A program made the position numbers and the translations under genes. Below, piece by piece: positions 18,286 to 27,498 of a stretch of DNA of 64,000 bases; the first letter of the stretch is position 1; the number at the start of each line of letters is the position of its first letter. Under the pieces are notes generated by a model. It saw nothing but the letters and a program-made list of their open reading frames with translations. It searched no databases and was not told where the DNA came from. The DNA is taken from NCBI RefSeq assembly GCF_039392895.1, contig NZ_CP135027.1, positions 248,001-312,000 on the forward strand. Direction: 5' to 3'. The DNA comes from Buchnera aphidicola (Mindarus keteleerifoliae) (GTDB taxonomy: Bacteria > Pseudomonadota > Gammaproteobacteria > Enterobacterales > Enterobacteriaceae).

Positions 18286-18326
18286 AAAACTAATTTTCTT
18301 TTTAAAATTAAGAAAGTTAGTTTTTT
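18286..18326. terminator. Intrinsic terminator between glyA and bioD
   Basis: A 15-base stem (AAAACTAATTTTCTT at 18286-18300, AAGAAAGTTAGTTTT at 18310-18324) with one G-T pair, a 9-base loop and a T-run ending at 18326. It lies between the convergent glyA and bioD stops and could act in both directions. A small rightward open frame over it is not a gene. Confidence 0.65.
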
Positions 18327-18362
18327 GACTTTAACATTTTTTAAATTTAATCGTGATGAAAA

Positions 18363-19043
18363 TTACATATCTGGTAAAATCAAATTACTTTTAAAATCGT
18401 GTCTTTTTTTCTTATTTTTAATATATGGGATTGTTCCAAGAAAAGGAGAAGATATTATATTTTTAATGTAATCTACGTATAAGAATGAATTTCGAGTTTT
18501 ATTGTCAATGTGATTAGCTATCCATCCTGAAAGATTTAAACCAGATTTTTTAATAGCTTCGCTGGTTAGAATAGCATGATTTATACATCCCATTTTTATT
18601 CCTACTACTAATATTACATTTAATTTTTCTTCAATAACCCAATTAGAATAATTAAAATGTAAAGATAAAGGAGTATGCCAACCACCAGCTCCTTCGATTA
18701 AAATCCAATTAGCTTTTTTAGATAATTCAATCAAACCTATAGACATTTTTTTAAAATGTTTATCTTTCATTTTATTTTTTTTTAAAAAAAAAGAAGGAGG
18801 TGAAAAAAATTCATAAGCATAAGGATTAATTTTTTCATAGGATAAATTTATAGTACTGTATTTTTTCAATAAAATAGCGTCTTTATTTCTTAATCCAAAT
18901 CTAGTTTTTTTGCAACCTGCAGCGAAAGGTTTATATCCAATAGCAGTATAACCTAACTTTTTTGCTATTTTTAACAAAAAAATACTTGCGGTAGTTTTTC
19001 CTACATTAGTATCTGTTCCGGTAATAAAATATTTTTTTTCCAT
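18363..19043 (-). CDS. bioD: Dethiobiotin synthetase
   Basis: ATP-dependent carboxylation of 7,8-diaminopelargonate to dethiobiotin, the penultimate biotin step. The 226 residues match E. coli BioD (225). The Walker A loop is GTDTNVGKTTAS (residues about 8-19), followed by GYKPFAAGC and the ILIEGAGGW loop. In E. coli bioD ends the bioBFCD operon; here bioF and bioC are missing and a hairpin separates bioD from bioB, so bioD may need its own promoter in 19044-19138. Confidence 0.95.
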   Translation of the reverse strand: MEKKYFITGTDTNVGKTTASIFLLKIAKKLGYTAIGYKPFAAGCKKTRFGLRNKDAILLKKYSTINLSYEKINPYAYEFFSPPSFFLKKNKMKDKHFKKMSIGLIELSKKANWILIEGAGGWHTPLSLHFNYSNWVIEEKLNVILVVGIKMGCINHAILTSEAIKKSGLNLSGWIANHIDNKTRNSFLYVDYIKNIISSPFLGTIPYIKNKKKRHDFKSNLILPDM

Positions 19044-19116
19044 TTTTTTTTAAATATAAAGAACATTTTTATAAATATAGCATAAAATAATTAATAATTT
19101 ATGGTTAACAACCAAT

Positions 19117-19178
19117 TACTCTCAAAAAAATTAATTTTAAATATAATTCTAAAATTATTTAATTTTAGAATTATATTT
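19117..19178 (-). terminator. Intrinsic terminator after bioB
   Basis: Near-perfect palindrome with 19-base arms (19139-19157 and 19160-19178), folding as a 16-18 pair stem. On the minus strand it is followed within 8 bases by a T-run (AATTTTTTTG). It lies 85 bases beyond the bioB stop and before bioD. The stem is nearly all A-T. Confidence 0.6.
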
Positions 19179-19262
19179 TATTTAAAAAATTTTATACTTA
19201 TGTTTTATAGATGTTATTTATTTAGAACACAAAAAATAATTTTTCGAATAAAAAATTATTTT

Positions 19263-20219
19263 TTATTTTTCTTTGAAAAATTTTGTATTAGTTTTAAGTC
19301 CTAATTTTTTAAATAAATAAAAATCTTTTTTTTCAGCAATATTTTTAGTAGTTAATAACTTTGATCCATAGAAGATCGAGTTTGCACCTGCCATAAAACA
19401 CATAGTTTGCATTTCATCACTCATTTGCTCTCTTCCAGCCGACAAACGTATGAATGATGTAGGCATCATTATTCTTGCAACTGCTATAGTTCTAATAAAA
19501 TCAAGATTACTAATATTTTTGTTTTTTTCCATAGGTGTTCCAGGAATTTTAACTAACATATTAATAGGTATACTTTCTGGAGGTTTAGGTAAACTAGATA
19601 GTTTTATCAATAACTTTATTCTGTCTTCTTTAGATTCTCCTAATCCCAAAATTCCACCTGAACATACTTTTATTCCTATTTTTCTAATTATATTAATAGT
19701 GTCTAACCGTTCTTGATAGCTTCTTGTAGTTACTATTTGTTTATAAAATTCTTCTGAAGTATCTAAATTATGATTATAGAAATCTAAACCAGCATTATTT
19801 AATCTTTTAGCTTGTTCAAAAGAAAGAGAACCTAATGTCATACATGTTTCCATTCCTAATTTCTTAACTTCTTGAATAACCTTTTCTAAATAAGCCATAT
19901 CTCTTTCTTTAGGATTTTTCCATGCAGCACCCATACAAAATCTTTCAGAGCCCGATTTTTTTGCTTTTTTTGCCGCTTTTAATATATTTTCTATTTTAAT
20001 TAAATTTTCATTTTTTATATTGGTTTTATATCGAGAACTTTGAGAACAATATTTGCAGTCTTCGGGGCAAGATCCTGTTTTTATAGAAAGTAATGTACTG
20101 ATTTGAATCTTATTAGGTTCAAAGTTTTTTCTATGAATTTTTTGAGCATGAAACATAATGTCTAAAAAAGACATTTCAAAAAGTTTTTTGGTTTCTAAAA
20201 CAGACCACAATTTTCTCAT
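19263..20219 (-). CDS. bioB: Biotin synthase
   Basis: Radical SAM enzyme that inserts sulfur into dethiobiotin. Cluster ligands are Cys51, Cys55 and Cys58 (CPEDCKYC). The [2Fe-2S] ligands are recognisable in [27 protein letters not shown] and the Arg of RLSAGREQM. The product has 318 residues against 346 in E. coli; the difference is a missing C-terminal tail after KKLGL, which is variable in the family. FldA, encoded in this window, is the expected electron donor. It is transcribed divergently from bioA from an 89-base intergenic region. Confidence 0.96.
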   Translation of the reverse strand: MRKLWSVLETKKLFEMSFLDIMFHAQKIHRKNFEPNKIQISTLLSIKTGSCPEDCKYCSQSSRYKTNIKNENLIKIENILKAAKKAKKSGSERFCMGAAWKNPKERDMAYLEKVIQEVKKLGMETCMTLGSLSFEQAKRLNNAGLDFYNHNLDTSEEFYKQIVTTRSYQERLDTINIIRKIGIKVCSGGILGLGESKEDRIKLLIKLSSLPKPPESIPINMLVKIPGTPMEKNKNISNLDFIRTIAVARIMMPTSFIRLSAGREQMSDEMQTMCFMAGANSIFYGSKLLTTKNIAEKKDFYLFKKLGLKTNTKFFKEK

Positions 20220-20263
20220 ATTTAACCTTATAATTAATTTATGGAATTTTTAAAGTAAAAGTT

Positions 20264-20279
20264 TATAATAAATATTATA
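20264..20279. promoter_or_regulatory. Two opposing -10 boxes between bioB and bioA
   Basis: TATAAT occurs on the plus strand at 20264-20269 and on the minus strand at 20274-20279 in the 89-base region between the divergent starts. They would give 5' leaders of roughly 35 bases for bioA and 50 for bioB, in a face-to-face arrangement like that of E. coli bioO. The -35 regions are poor. I see no TTGTAAACC-type BirA operator. Confidence 0.4.
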
Positions 20280-20308
20280 CGAAAATTTATATTTTTTATA
20301 TATTTGAA

Positions 20309-21595
20309 ATGAATAAAGATGATTTAATTTTTAATTCTAAACATATTTGGCATCCTTACGATTCAATAAAAAATCCATTACCTTGTTATCCTATAATCTC
20401 TGCTAAAGGAATTTATTTAACATTAAATAATGGAAAAAAGTTAATTGACGGCATGTCTTCTTGGTGGGCAACCATACATGGTTATAACCATCCTCGTTTA
20501 AATCAAGCCTTAAAAAATCAAATAAACCGAGTTTCTCATATCATGTTTGGAGGAATAATTCATCCTCCTGCAATATCATTATGCAAAAAATTAATTTCTA
20601 TGACACATAAAAAGTTGCAGTATGTTTTTTTAGCTGATTCTGGTTCAGTTGCTATTGAAATAGCTATGAAGATGGCTCTTCAATATTGGGCTAAAGAAGA
20701 TTCTGAAAAAAAAAATTTTTTAACCATTAAAAGTGGGTATCATGGAGATACCTTTTCAGCTATGTCAATTTCTGATCCGAAAAATTCAATACATCGATTG
20801 TATAGAAAATACTTACCTCTTCATTTGTTTGCTGAATCGCCTAAATCAAAATTTGGAGAAAAATGGAAAAAAGGAGATATAGATTCTTTCGAAAATTTAA
20901 TAAAAAAAAATTTTAAAAAAATTGCTGCTGTTATTTTAGAACCAATAGTTCAAGGAGCAGGAGGAATGAAATTCTATCATTCAAAATATTTAAAAAAAGT
21001 TAAATTACTTTGCAAAAATTACAAAATTCCTTTAATTTTAGACGAAATTGCTACTGGCTTTGGAAGAACTGGAAAATTGTTTGCATACGAACATTCTAAA
21101 ATTTTCCCTGACATTCTATGTTTAGGGAAAGCAATTACAGGAGGTACCTTAACTTTATCAGCTGTATTAACTACCAAAAAAATTTCTGAAAAAATTAGCA
21201 ATAATTATCCAGGATATCTGATGCACGGACCTACTTTTATGGCAAATCCATTAGCATGTGCTGTTGCTAGTGAAAATTTAAGTATATTAAAAGAAAATAT
21301 TTGGAAAAAACAAGTTTCTAAAATTTATAGAATTTTATCAAAATACTTATTTCCAATAAGAAATCATTATATGGTTCATGATATTCGCATCCTAGGCGCC
21401 ATAGCAGTTGTCGAATGTAAAAAAGAAATAAACATAAAAAAAATACAATATTTTTTTGTTAAAAACGGTGTTTGGATTAGACCATTTAAAAAATTAATAT
21501 ATATCATGCCTGCTTATATCATAGATAAAAAATCATTAAAAAAAATTATTGAATTAATAATTCAATCGTTAAATTATAAAAAGTTTTTTATATGA
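20309..21595 (+). CDS. bioA: Adenosylmethionine-8-amino-7-oxononanoate aminotransferase
   Basis: PLP aminotransferase that converts 7-keto-8-aminopelargonate to 7,8-diaminopelargonate using S-adenosylmethionine as amino donor. The 428 residues match E. coli BioA (429). The PLP lysine is Lys274 (CLGKAITGG), the same number as in E. coli. WHPYDS, GMSSWWATIHGYNHP, SGSVAIEIAMKMA and LDEIATGFGRTG are conserved. With bioD and bioB it makes a pathway able to start only from 7-keto-8-aminopelargonate, since bioF and bioC are not here. Confidence 0.97.
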   Translation: MNKDDLIFNSKHIWHPYDSIKNPLPCYPIISAKGIYLTLNNGKKLIDGMSSWWATIHGYNHPRLNQALKNQINRVSHIMFGGIIHPPAISLCKKLISMTHKKLQYVFLADSGSVAIEIAMKMALQYWAKEDSEKKNFLTIKSGYHGDTFSAMSISDPKNSIHRLYRKYLPLHLFAESPKSKFGEKWKKGDIDSFENLIKKNFKKIAAVILEPIVQGAGGMKFYHSKYLKKVKLLCKNYKIPLILDEIATGFGRTGKLFAYEHSKIFPDILCLGKAITGGTLTLSAVLTTKKISEKISNNYPGYLMHGPTFMANPLACAVASENLSILKENIWKKQVSKIYRILSKYLFPIRNHYMVHDIRILGAIAVVECKKEINIKKIQYFFVKNGVWIRPFKKLIYIMPAYIIDKKSLKKIIELIIQSLNYKKFFI

Positions 21596-21653
21596 AAACA
21601 TTTATTTATTTTAAATAAAATTTATAAACTTAAAAATGTAAATAAATAAAAAA

Positions 21654-22649
21654 TTATTTATATAGGGTTTCCAACCAGATTGGGCCTTTTCCTACTAAAA
21701 TAGATTTTTCTTTTAAAAGGTATCCTGTTTTTGAACATATATTATATATAATCATTCGATTAGATTTTTGTCCAAGAACAATTAATTTTTTGTTTTTTTC
21801 ATCGATGTTAAAAGAACGAGGTTGATTTTCAGTTTTAAAACATTTCTCAAATTTAAGTAAATTTGTTTCTTCATTTATTGAAAAAAGAGAAATAAGATTT
21901 GCTGCTCGATCTGAAGTATATAAAAAATTATTAAATAAATTTAAACGTATTTCAGCAGCCCACCTACTTCCTATATAATTATTCGGAAGAATATTTATTG
22001 TTTGAATACATTTTATTTTTTTTATATTTTTACTTAATTTCCAAACATTTACTGTGCTATTAAGTTCATTAATTGAATATGCAATTTCTTTTTTCTTATG
22101 AAATGCCATATGTCTTGGACCAGATTTTTTATTCGTTTCTATGTAAAAAAAATTTTTTTCTTCTAATCCTATTTTTTTTTTAAAAGGATATAAATAAATT
22201 TTATCTTTTAGAAGAGAAGTTACAAACAAAGTATTAGTTCTTTCTTCTAAATAAGAAAAATGACAACCATCTAGGATTGATATCTTTTGTGTATATTTTT
22301 GGGGAACATAAAAATTATCTAAAGGCAAAAGAACGATACTTCCATATTTATATGAACTAACGAATAAAAAATTCTGATTTATATCAGAAGAAATGTGGTT
22401 TGGAGAAACAGGCAATCTTGTTCTAGAAAATTCATTTAAAGTACCATCTAGATTGATATTATACGTAATAATACTGTATTTTGGTCTAATTCCTACATAA
22501 AGTTTATTGATTTTTTTTATAATTTTAATGGGTTGAGCCTGTCCGGGTGTAAATATCTTTTGAATTAATTCTATAGAATTAGAATTTTTAAACTTCCAAA
22601 CTTCAATAGTTTCATCTTCAGGACAGGATATATAAATAAATAGTTTCAT
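21654..22649 (-). CDS. pgl: 6-phosphogluconolactonase (YbhE type)
   Basis: Hydrolyses 6-phosphogluconolactone, the product of Zwf (also encoded in this window), in the oxidative pentose phosphate pathway. The 331 residues equal the E. coli length. It is a seven-bladed beta propeller; repeated blade motifs are seen, e.g. the N-terminal IYISCPEDETIEVWKF, SPNHISSDINQNFLFVSSY and GPRHMAFHKKKEIAYSINEL, the last carrying the conserved active-site Arg-His. In E. coli pgl also neighbours bioA, so the location is ancestral. Confidence 0.94.
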   Translation of the reverse strand: MKLFIYISCPEDETIEVWKFKNSNSIELIQKIFTPGQAQPIKIIKKINKLYVGIRPKYSIITYNINLDGTLNEFSRTRLPVSPNHISSDINQNFLFVSSYKYGSIVLLPLDNFYVPQKYTQKISILDGCHFSYLEERTNTLFVTSLLKDKIYLYPFKKKIGLEEKNFFYIETNKKSGPRHMAFHKKKEIAYSINELNSTVNVWKLSKNIKKIKCIQTINILPNNYIGSRWAAEIRLNLFNNFLYTSDRAANLISLFSINEETNLLKFEKCFKTENQPRSFNIDEKNKKLIVLGQKSNRMIIYNICSKTGYLLKEKSILVGKGPIWLETLYK

Positions 22650-22745
22650 TAATACTCCTCAATAAAAATATTTTTTTTACAACAATAATTTATATATTTT
22701 AACACGTGAATATATAAATATTATTACATATTTTTTTATAAAAAA

Positions 22746-24827
22746 TCATTTTTTTGTATATTTTATTTTTTTTAATATAGTTTTAAACCAAATTAAACAT
22801 TCTACCTTTTTGAAAAATTTTTTTTTAAAAGAAATAGATGAATTTTTATTTATCTTCCAAACTTCTGTTTCTAAATTTAATATTTTAAACAAATTTTTTA
22901 CATGAATTTTATTTTTTTTTAAAAAATCTATTTTCCCATTTTTTTCAGAAAATGCAATATAAGTAATTCCAACTTTCTTTGCTAAAAAACGAATTTTTTC
23001 AATTTCAAATAAATTTTTGGTGACATTTGGAATAACTCCAAATTTTAAGAATAATTCGTTTTTCAAAATATCTAGCTCTTTTTTTGTTTGGCAATCAGAT
23101 ATTTTTCTGTAAAAAAATAAACGAGTGTTTACATCAGAAATGTATTTAGATGGTAATAAAGCTGATATTTTTAGATCTATTTCTGGTTTATAAGAAGTTA
23201 TTTTTGATAATGAAAAATTTCTTTTATTTTTTAAATTCCAAATAGCATTTTTTAAAATTTTTGAATACAAAGAAATTCCAATTTTTTTTATATGTCCACT
23301 TTGTTTCTTTCCTAACAATTCCCCGCTTCCTCTAATTTCAGAATCATAGGTCGACAAGGTTAATCCAGCTCCGAAATATTTTGAAGAAGAGATAGCAGCT
23401 AATCTTTTTTTAGCATCTTCTGTGATTTTTTCATAATCATAAACTAACAACCAGGCATAACCTTGATGAAAAGATCTCCCGACCCTACCTCTTAATTGAT
23501 GTAATTGAGACAAACCAAAATTATCAGCTTGTTCAATAATAATTGTATTAACATTGGTTATATTAATTCCAGTTTCTATAATAGTTGTGCATACTAAAAC
23601 ATTAAACTTTTTATGGAAAAAATTTTTTATAACTTTTTTTAAATCTTTTCCTTTCATTTTTCCATGACCTACATCTATAATGGCTTCAGGTACTAATTTT
23701 TTTATTTTATTAGCTATTTTATAAATATGCTTTACCTTATTAAATAAATAATAAACTTGACCTCCTCTATTAATTTCTTTAAGAATAATTTTTCTAACCA
23801 ATTTAGAATCGTAATTTTTAATAAATGTTTTTACTTCTAATCTTTTGTTAGGAGGGGTGTTTATAATAGAAATGTCCTTAATTCCATTTATAGACATATT
23901 TAAAGTCCTAGGTATGGGAGTTGCAGTTAAAGTCAATATGTCAATATCTATATTAAACTTTTTTATTAATTCTTTTTGTTTTACCCCAAATCTATGTTCT
24001 TCATCAATAATTAATAATCCAAGATTATACCATTTTATCTTTTTAAATAATATTTTATGGGTTCCTATAAGTATATCGATCTTTCCATTTTCAATCTTAT
24101 CTAAAGAATCCTGTTCTTTTTGTTTTGTGCAAAATCTTGAAAAGACAGAAATTTTTGTTTTAAAATTTTTAAATCTTTCTTTGAAAGAAAAAAAATGTTG
24201 TTGAGATAATAAAGTTGTCGGTACTAAAATAAGTACTTGTTTTTTGTTAGATGTTGCTACAAATGATGCTCTCATTGCTATTTCTGTTTTTCCAAATCCT
24301 ACATCTCCACAAATTAATCTGTCCATAGGAATTGGTTTATACATATCTTGTAATACGGAGTTAATAGCATTTTGCTGATCTGGAGTTGTTTTAAATAAAA
24401 AATTTGAACAAAATTTATTGTATTTAACAATATTTTTCTTAAATGAAAACCCTCTTTTTACTTTTCTTCTTGAATATATATCTAATAAAGCAGTTGCAGT
24501 GTCTTCAATGTTTTTAATTGTATTCTTCCGTTCTTTTTTCCAATTTTCGTTTCCTAACTTATCTAAAATAACATTTTCTCTTTTAATTCCCCTGTATTTT
24601 GAAATTAAATGCAATGAAGAAATTGGAACGTATAATTTTGTGTTATCTGCATAACCTAACATAATATATTCCGATTCAATTTCATTATTTTTTAAATTAA
24701 TTAATCCCAAATATTTTCCTATTCCATGTTCCAAATGTATAACAGGTTCATTTATTAAAAAAAACTTTTTTTTTTCTTTATTTCTTTTATTTTTATCAAA
24801 ACAATCTAGAGAAAATAATGAAAACAT
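22746..24827 (-). CDS. mfd: Transcription-repair coupling factor Mfd lacking the N-terminal third
   Basis: Translocase that removes stalled RNA polymerase from DNA and in full-length form recruits UvrA. The product has 693 residues against 1148 in E. coli. It begins just before the RNA polymerase-interaction domain (PVIHLEHGIGKYLGLINL, residues 28-45) and continues through the RecG-like motor (Walker A GDVGFGKT near 174-181, DEEH at 275-278, TATPIPRTL, QLRGRVGR) to the C-terminal domain. The UvrB-like and UvrA-binding domains 1-3 are absent. An in-frame stop (TAA) 9 codons before the ATG shows that the frame does not extend. The enzyme may still displace polymerase but should not couple to excision repair. 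Confidence 0.93.
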   Translation of the reverse strand: MFSLFSLDCFDKNKRNKEKKKFFLINEPVIHLEHGIGKYLGLINLKNNEIESEYIMLGYADNTKLYVPISSLHLISKYRGIKRENVILDKLGNENWKKERKNTIKNIEDTATALLDIYSRRKVKRGFSFKKNIVKYNKFCSNFLFKTTPDQQNAINSVLQDMYKPIPMDRLICGDVGFGKTEIAMRASFVATSNKKQVLILVPTTLLSQQHFFSFKERFKNFKTKISVFSRFCTKQKEQDSLDKIENGKIDILIGTHKILFKKIKWYNLGLLIIDEEHRFGVKQKELIKKFNIDIDILTLTATPIPRTLNMSINGIKDISIINTPPNKRLEVKTFIKNYDSKLVRKIILKEINRGGQVYYLFNKVKHIYKIANKIKKLVPEAIIDVGHGKMKGKDLKKVIKNFFHKKFNVLVCTTIIETGINITNVNTIIIEQADNFGLSQLHQLRGRVGRSFHQGYAWLLVYDYEKITEDAKKRLAAISSSKYFGAGLTLSTYDSEIRGSGELLGKKQSGHIKKIGISLYSKILKNAIWNLKNKRNFSLSKITSYKPEIDLKISALLPSKYISDVNTRLFFYRKISDCQTKKELDILKNELFLKFGVIPNVTKNLFEIEKIRFLAKKVGITYIAFSEKNGKIDFLKKNKIHVKNLFKILNLETEVWKINKNSSISFKKKFFKKVECLIWFKTILKKIKYTKK

Positions 24828-25821
24828 ATTGAATAAACCATAATTAAGTTTTTAGAAGATAGAAATCTAATTCCAATAATTATTTATGATAACAACTCTA
24901 ATTTAATTAGATTAATTATTAAATTTTATATAAAAATTATATTTTTAGAAAAATAATATTATTGACAATAATTAAATAATTAATGAAAATATAAATATAA
25001 CTTATAAGTTGTTTATTTTTTAATATTCATAATTTTTACGTTATCATATAATAAAAATTATCTTTATGATTTCTAATGTATTAGCAATTCTTTTATAAAT
25101 ACATTCGAAAATTTTAAGATGAAAAATTCAACAATTTAAATTTTAATCAATCAAAAAATTAAAAAATATTTTTAAAAAAATCTTTACAAAAATAAAAAAT
25201 TATTTTTATATAATTGAATGATGAAATTGAATAAATGAATGTATTTATATTTTGAAAAATATTAAAAAAATTATTTTTATATAATTAAATATTCTTTATT
25301 TTTTAGATTTGATACAATATTATCAAAAATATAGTTATTTTAAAATTAAAAATAAAAAATAAGTAATTTTTAAATTTGAAAATATTTAAAATTATTTTTT
25401 TTTTAAAATATTCGCCTTGAATAAATGTACTTAGACATAAAATTAATAGTTTAAATTTCTATATAGAATAATTTTCTAATCTAGAAATAAACATTTACTT
25501 AGAAATTTAAAAAATACAACTTTTTACATATTAATCAATTCTATAATTATCTAAAAAAATAAATATATTTAGGTATTAATATATTTTTTAAAAGATTTTT
25601 TGTTCTTTTAAGTAAATTAAATTTTGTTAATTTCTTTATTATAAATATTTTTATTCTAAAAAAATCTTAATATTTTATTCGAAATTGTTATTAAACAAAA
25701 TATTTATTTAAATTTAACAAATTATTTAAATATTTTTTAGCAATATTAATAAAAATTAATATTTTATTATCATTTTAATTTCAAAATTTTTTTGAATTAT
25801 AACTTTAAAGAGAACAAAGTA
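24828..25821. other. 994-base region without a gene, mfd-gapA
   Basis: Stop-dense AT-rich DNA on both strands. In other Buchnera I recall lolC, lolD and lolE here, as in E. coli beside mfd. I looked for the LolD Walker A and ABC signature and for LolC/LolE C-terminal motifs and found none. A direct repeat of about 17 bases (ATTATTTTTATATAATT) occurs at 25199-25215 and 25270-25286. The final 80 bases must include the gapA promoter. Confidence 0.5.
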
Positions 25822-26832
25822 ATGACTATTAAAATAGGGATTAATGGATTTGGAAGAATTGGTAGAATAGTTTTTAGATTAGCTCAAGAAAGATCAGAAA
25901 TACAGGTAGTAGCTATAAACGATTTAGTTGATATAAATTATTTAGCATATTTACTTAAATACGATTCTACTCATGGAACATTCAATAAAAAAATTGAAAT
26001 AAAAAACAATTTTTTATTAATAAACAAACAAAAAATAAAAATTTTTTCAGAAAGAAATCCTGAAGCCATAGATTGGAAAGGAGAAAATGTCGATACTGTA
26101 ATAGAATCAACTGGTATTTTTTTAACAAAAGAAACTGCCTATAAACATATTATAGCTGGAGCCAAAAAGGTTATTATTACTGGTCCTTCAAAAGATGAAA
26201 CACCTATGTTTGTCAGAGGAGTAAACTTCGATAAATATAAAGGAGAAGAAATTGTTTCAAATGCTTCATGCACTACAAATTGTCTAGCACCCATAGCAAA
26301 AGTTATTCATAAAAAATTTAATATTATTGAAGGACTGATGACTACAATACATGCTACAACTTCCACTCAAAAAACAGTAGATAGTCCATCAATAAGAGAT
26401 TGGAGAGGAGGTAGAGGGGCTTTACAAAATATCATTCCTTCTTCTACAGGAGCTGCTAAAGCTGTAGGTAAAGTTCTACCTGAATTAAAAGGAAAATTAA
26501 CTGGGATAGCATTCCGAATTCCTACAGCCAATGTATCAGTAATCGATCTCACCGTTAGACTTAAAAAATCAGTTAGTTATCTTGATTTATGTAAAGTTAT
26601 AAAATTTGAATCAAAAAATAAAATGAAAAATATCATAGGTTATACTAATAAAGAAGTAGTTTCTTCTGATTTTAATGGAAATAAATGTACATCTATTTTT
26701 GATGAAAGAGCAGGATTAGCTTTAAATAACAATTTTATTAAAATAATTTCTTGGTATGATAATGAAACGGGTTATTCAAGTAAAGTTTTAGATCTAGTTG
26801 TTTTAATAAATAAAAGAAAATTCCAGTCTTAA
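25822..26832 (+). CDS. gapA: Glyceraldehyde-3-phosphate dehydrogenase A
   Basis: NAD-dependent oxidation and phosphorylation of glyceraldehyde 3-phosphate in glycolysis. With ATG 25822 the protein begins [15 protein letters not shown] as in E. coli and has 336 residues; the in-frame ATG 30 bases upstream adds an unrelated leader. The catalytic Cys lies in [12 protein letters not shown] and the catalytic His in [12 protein letters not shown], and the NAD-binding Rossmann motif GFGRIGR is intact. Upstream GAGAAC is a weak ribosome binding site. It is followed by ibpA after 141 bases. Confidence 0.98.
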   Translation: MTIKIGINGFGRIGRIVFRLAQERSEIQVVAINDLVDINYLAYLLKYDSTHGTFNKKIEIKNNFLLINKQKIKIFSERNPEAIDWKGENVDTVIESTGIFLTKETAYKHIIAGAKKVIITGPSKDETPMFVRGVNFDKYKGEEIVSNASCTTNCLAPIAKVIHKKFNIIEGLMTTIHATTSTQKTVDSPSIRDWRGGRGALQNIIPSSTGAAKAVGKVLPELKGKLTGIAFRIPTANVSVIDLTVRLKKSVSYLDLCKVIKFESKNKMKNIIGYTNKEVVSSDFNGNKCTSIFDERAGLALNNNFIKIISWYDNETGYSSKVLDLVVLINKRKFQS

Positions 26833-26880
26833 CGAACATTTTTTGAAAACCATTAAGAAAAAAATATTTTTTCGTTTATA

Positions 26881-26907
26881 TTGAAAAAAAGAAAAATGAC
26901 TCAATAT
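26881..26907 (+). promoter_or_regulatory. Candidate sigma32 promoter of ibpA
   Basis: TTGAAA (26881-26886), a 13-base spacer, then CTCAATAT (26900-26907) resembles the heat-shock consensus CTTGAA...CCCCATNT. It ends 66 bases before the ibpA ATG. The overlapping A-rich stretch is seven A (26884-26890), one G (26891) and five A (26892-26896). No alternative promoter is seen in the spacer. Confidence 0.55.
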
Positions 26908-26973
26908 ACCTTATCAAGGTATTTATATATAAATAAAAAATTTTAATAAAATGCCGTTTAAAAGGAGGATAGC

Positions 26974-27450
26974 ATGAAATTTCATTCTTTATCTTTAATG
27001 CCATCATTTAGCGAAAATATTTTTTCTGATAGATTTAATCAAATAGATAAAATGTTTAGTACTCTGACAGGAGAAAAACCAATATCCTCTTCACCTGTTT
27101 ACGATTTGATTCAAAAAAACGAAAAAAAATATGAATTGATTATCAGCTTACCAGGATATTCTGAAGATGATTTAGATATAAGTGTTCATAAAAATCAACT
27201 TAAAATTATAGGAAATCAAAAAAAATCTAAATTAATCGAAAAAAAAGAAAAAATTCTACACAGTGGAATTAGAAAAAATAATTTTTCTTTAGTATTTAAT
27301 TTAGATAATCATGTAGAAGTTAAAAAAGCAAATTTAAATTTAGGAATACTTACAATAGAATTTGAATATGAAATTCCAGAAAAAGAAAAACCAAAAAAAA
27401 TAATTATTGAAAATAAAAAAGAAAAAATAACAAATAGTCCTTCTACTTAA
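26974..27450 (+). CDS. ibpA: Small heat-shock protein (IbpA/HspC type)
   Basis: Alpha-crystallin family holdase that binds unfolding proteins during heat stress. The 158 residues contain the crystallin domain from about residue 40 to 135 (YDLIQKNEKKYELIISLPGYSEDDLDI, then KILHSGIRKNNFSLVFNL and ANLNLGILTIEFE), closing with a Lys-rich tail. Translation is supported by a very strong Shine-Dalgarno sequence (AAAGGAGGA at 26961-26969), the best in the window. A sigma32-like promoter lies upstream. It ends at a convergent hairpin shared with queF. Confidence 0.95.
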   Translation: MKFHSLSLMPSFSENIFSDRFNQIDKMFSTLTGEKPISSSPVYDLIQKNEKKYELIISLPGYSEDDLDISVHKNQLKIIGNQKKSKLIEKKEKILHSGIRKNNFSLVFNLDNHVEVKKANLNLGILTIEFEYEIPEKEKPKKIIIENKKEKITNSPST

Positions 27451-27464
27451 AGAACTAAAAATAC

Positions 27465-27496
27465 AATCTACTATGCTCTGTGGAGCATAGTAGATT
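27465..27496. terminator. Bidirectional hairpin between ibpA and queF
   Basis: Perfect 14-base inverted repeat AATCTACTATGCTC (27465-27478) and GAGCATAGTAGATT (27483-27496), loop TGTG. It sits between the two convergent stop codons and ends 2 bases from the queF stop. The stem has five G-C pairs, unusually many here. On the minus strand GTATTTTT follows, so it best fits termination of queF, and possibly of both genes. Confidence 0.7.
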
Positions 27497-27498
27497 AC

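Noticed and set aside
18274-18471. Small rightward open frame
   Set aside because: Covers the glyA terminator and the antisense end of bioD, with no ribosome binding site.
19101-19304. Rightward open frame of 67 codons
   Set aside because: Contains the bioB terminator palindrome and antisense bioB; low-complexity product.
25199-25286. Direct repeat ATTATTTTTATATAATT as part of a mobile element or array
   Set aside because: Only two copies, no terminal inverted repeats, no transposase; expected by chance in such AT-rich DNA.
26905-26975. RNA thermometer in the ibpA leader
   Set aside because: The hairpin ATACCTT/AAGGTAT overlaps the predicted promoter and start site, so it would not be in the mRNA, and no segment in the leader pairs well with the AAAGGAGGA site.
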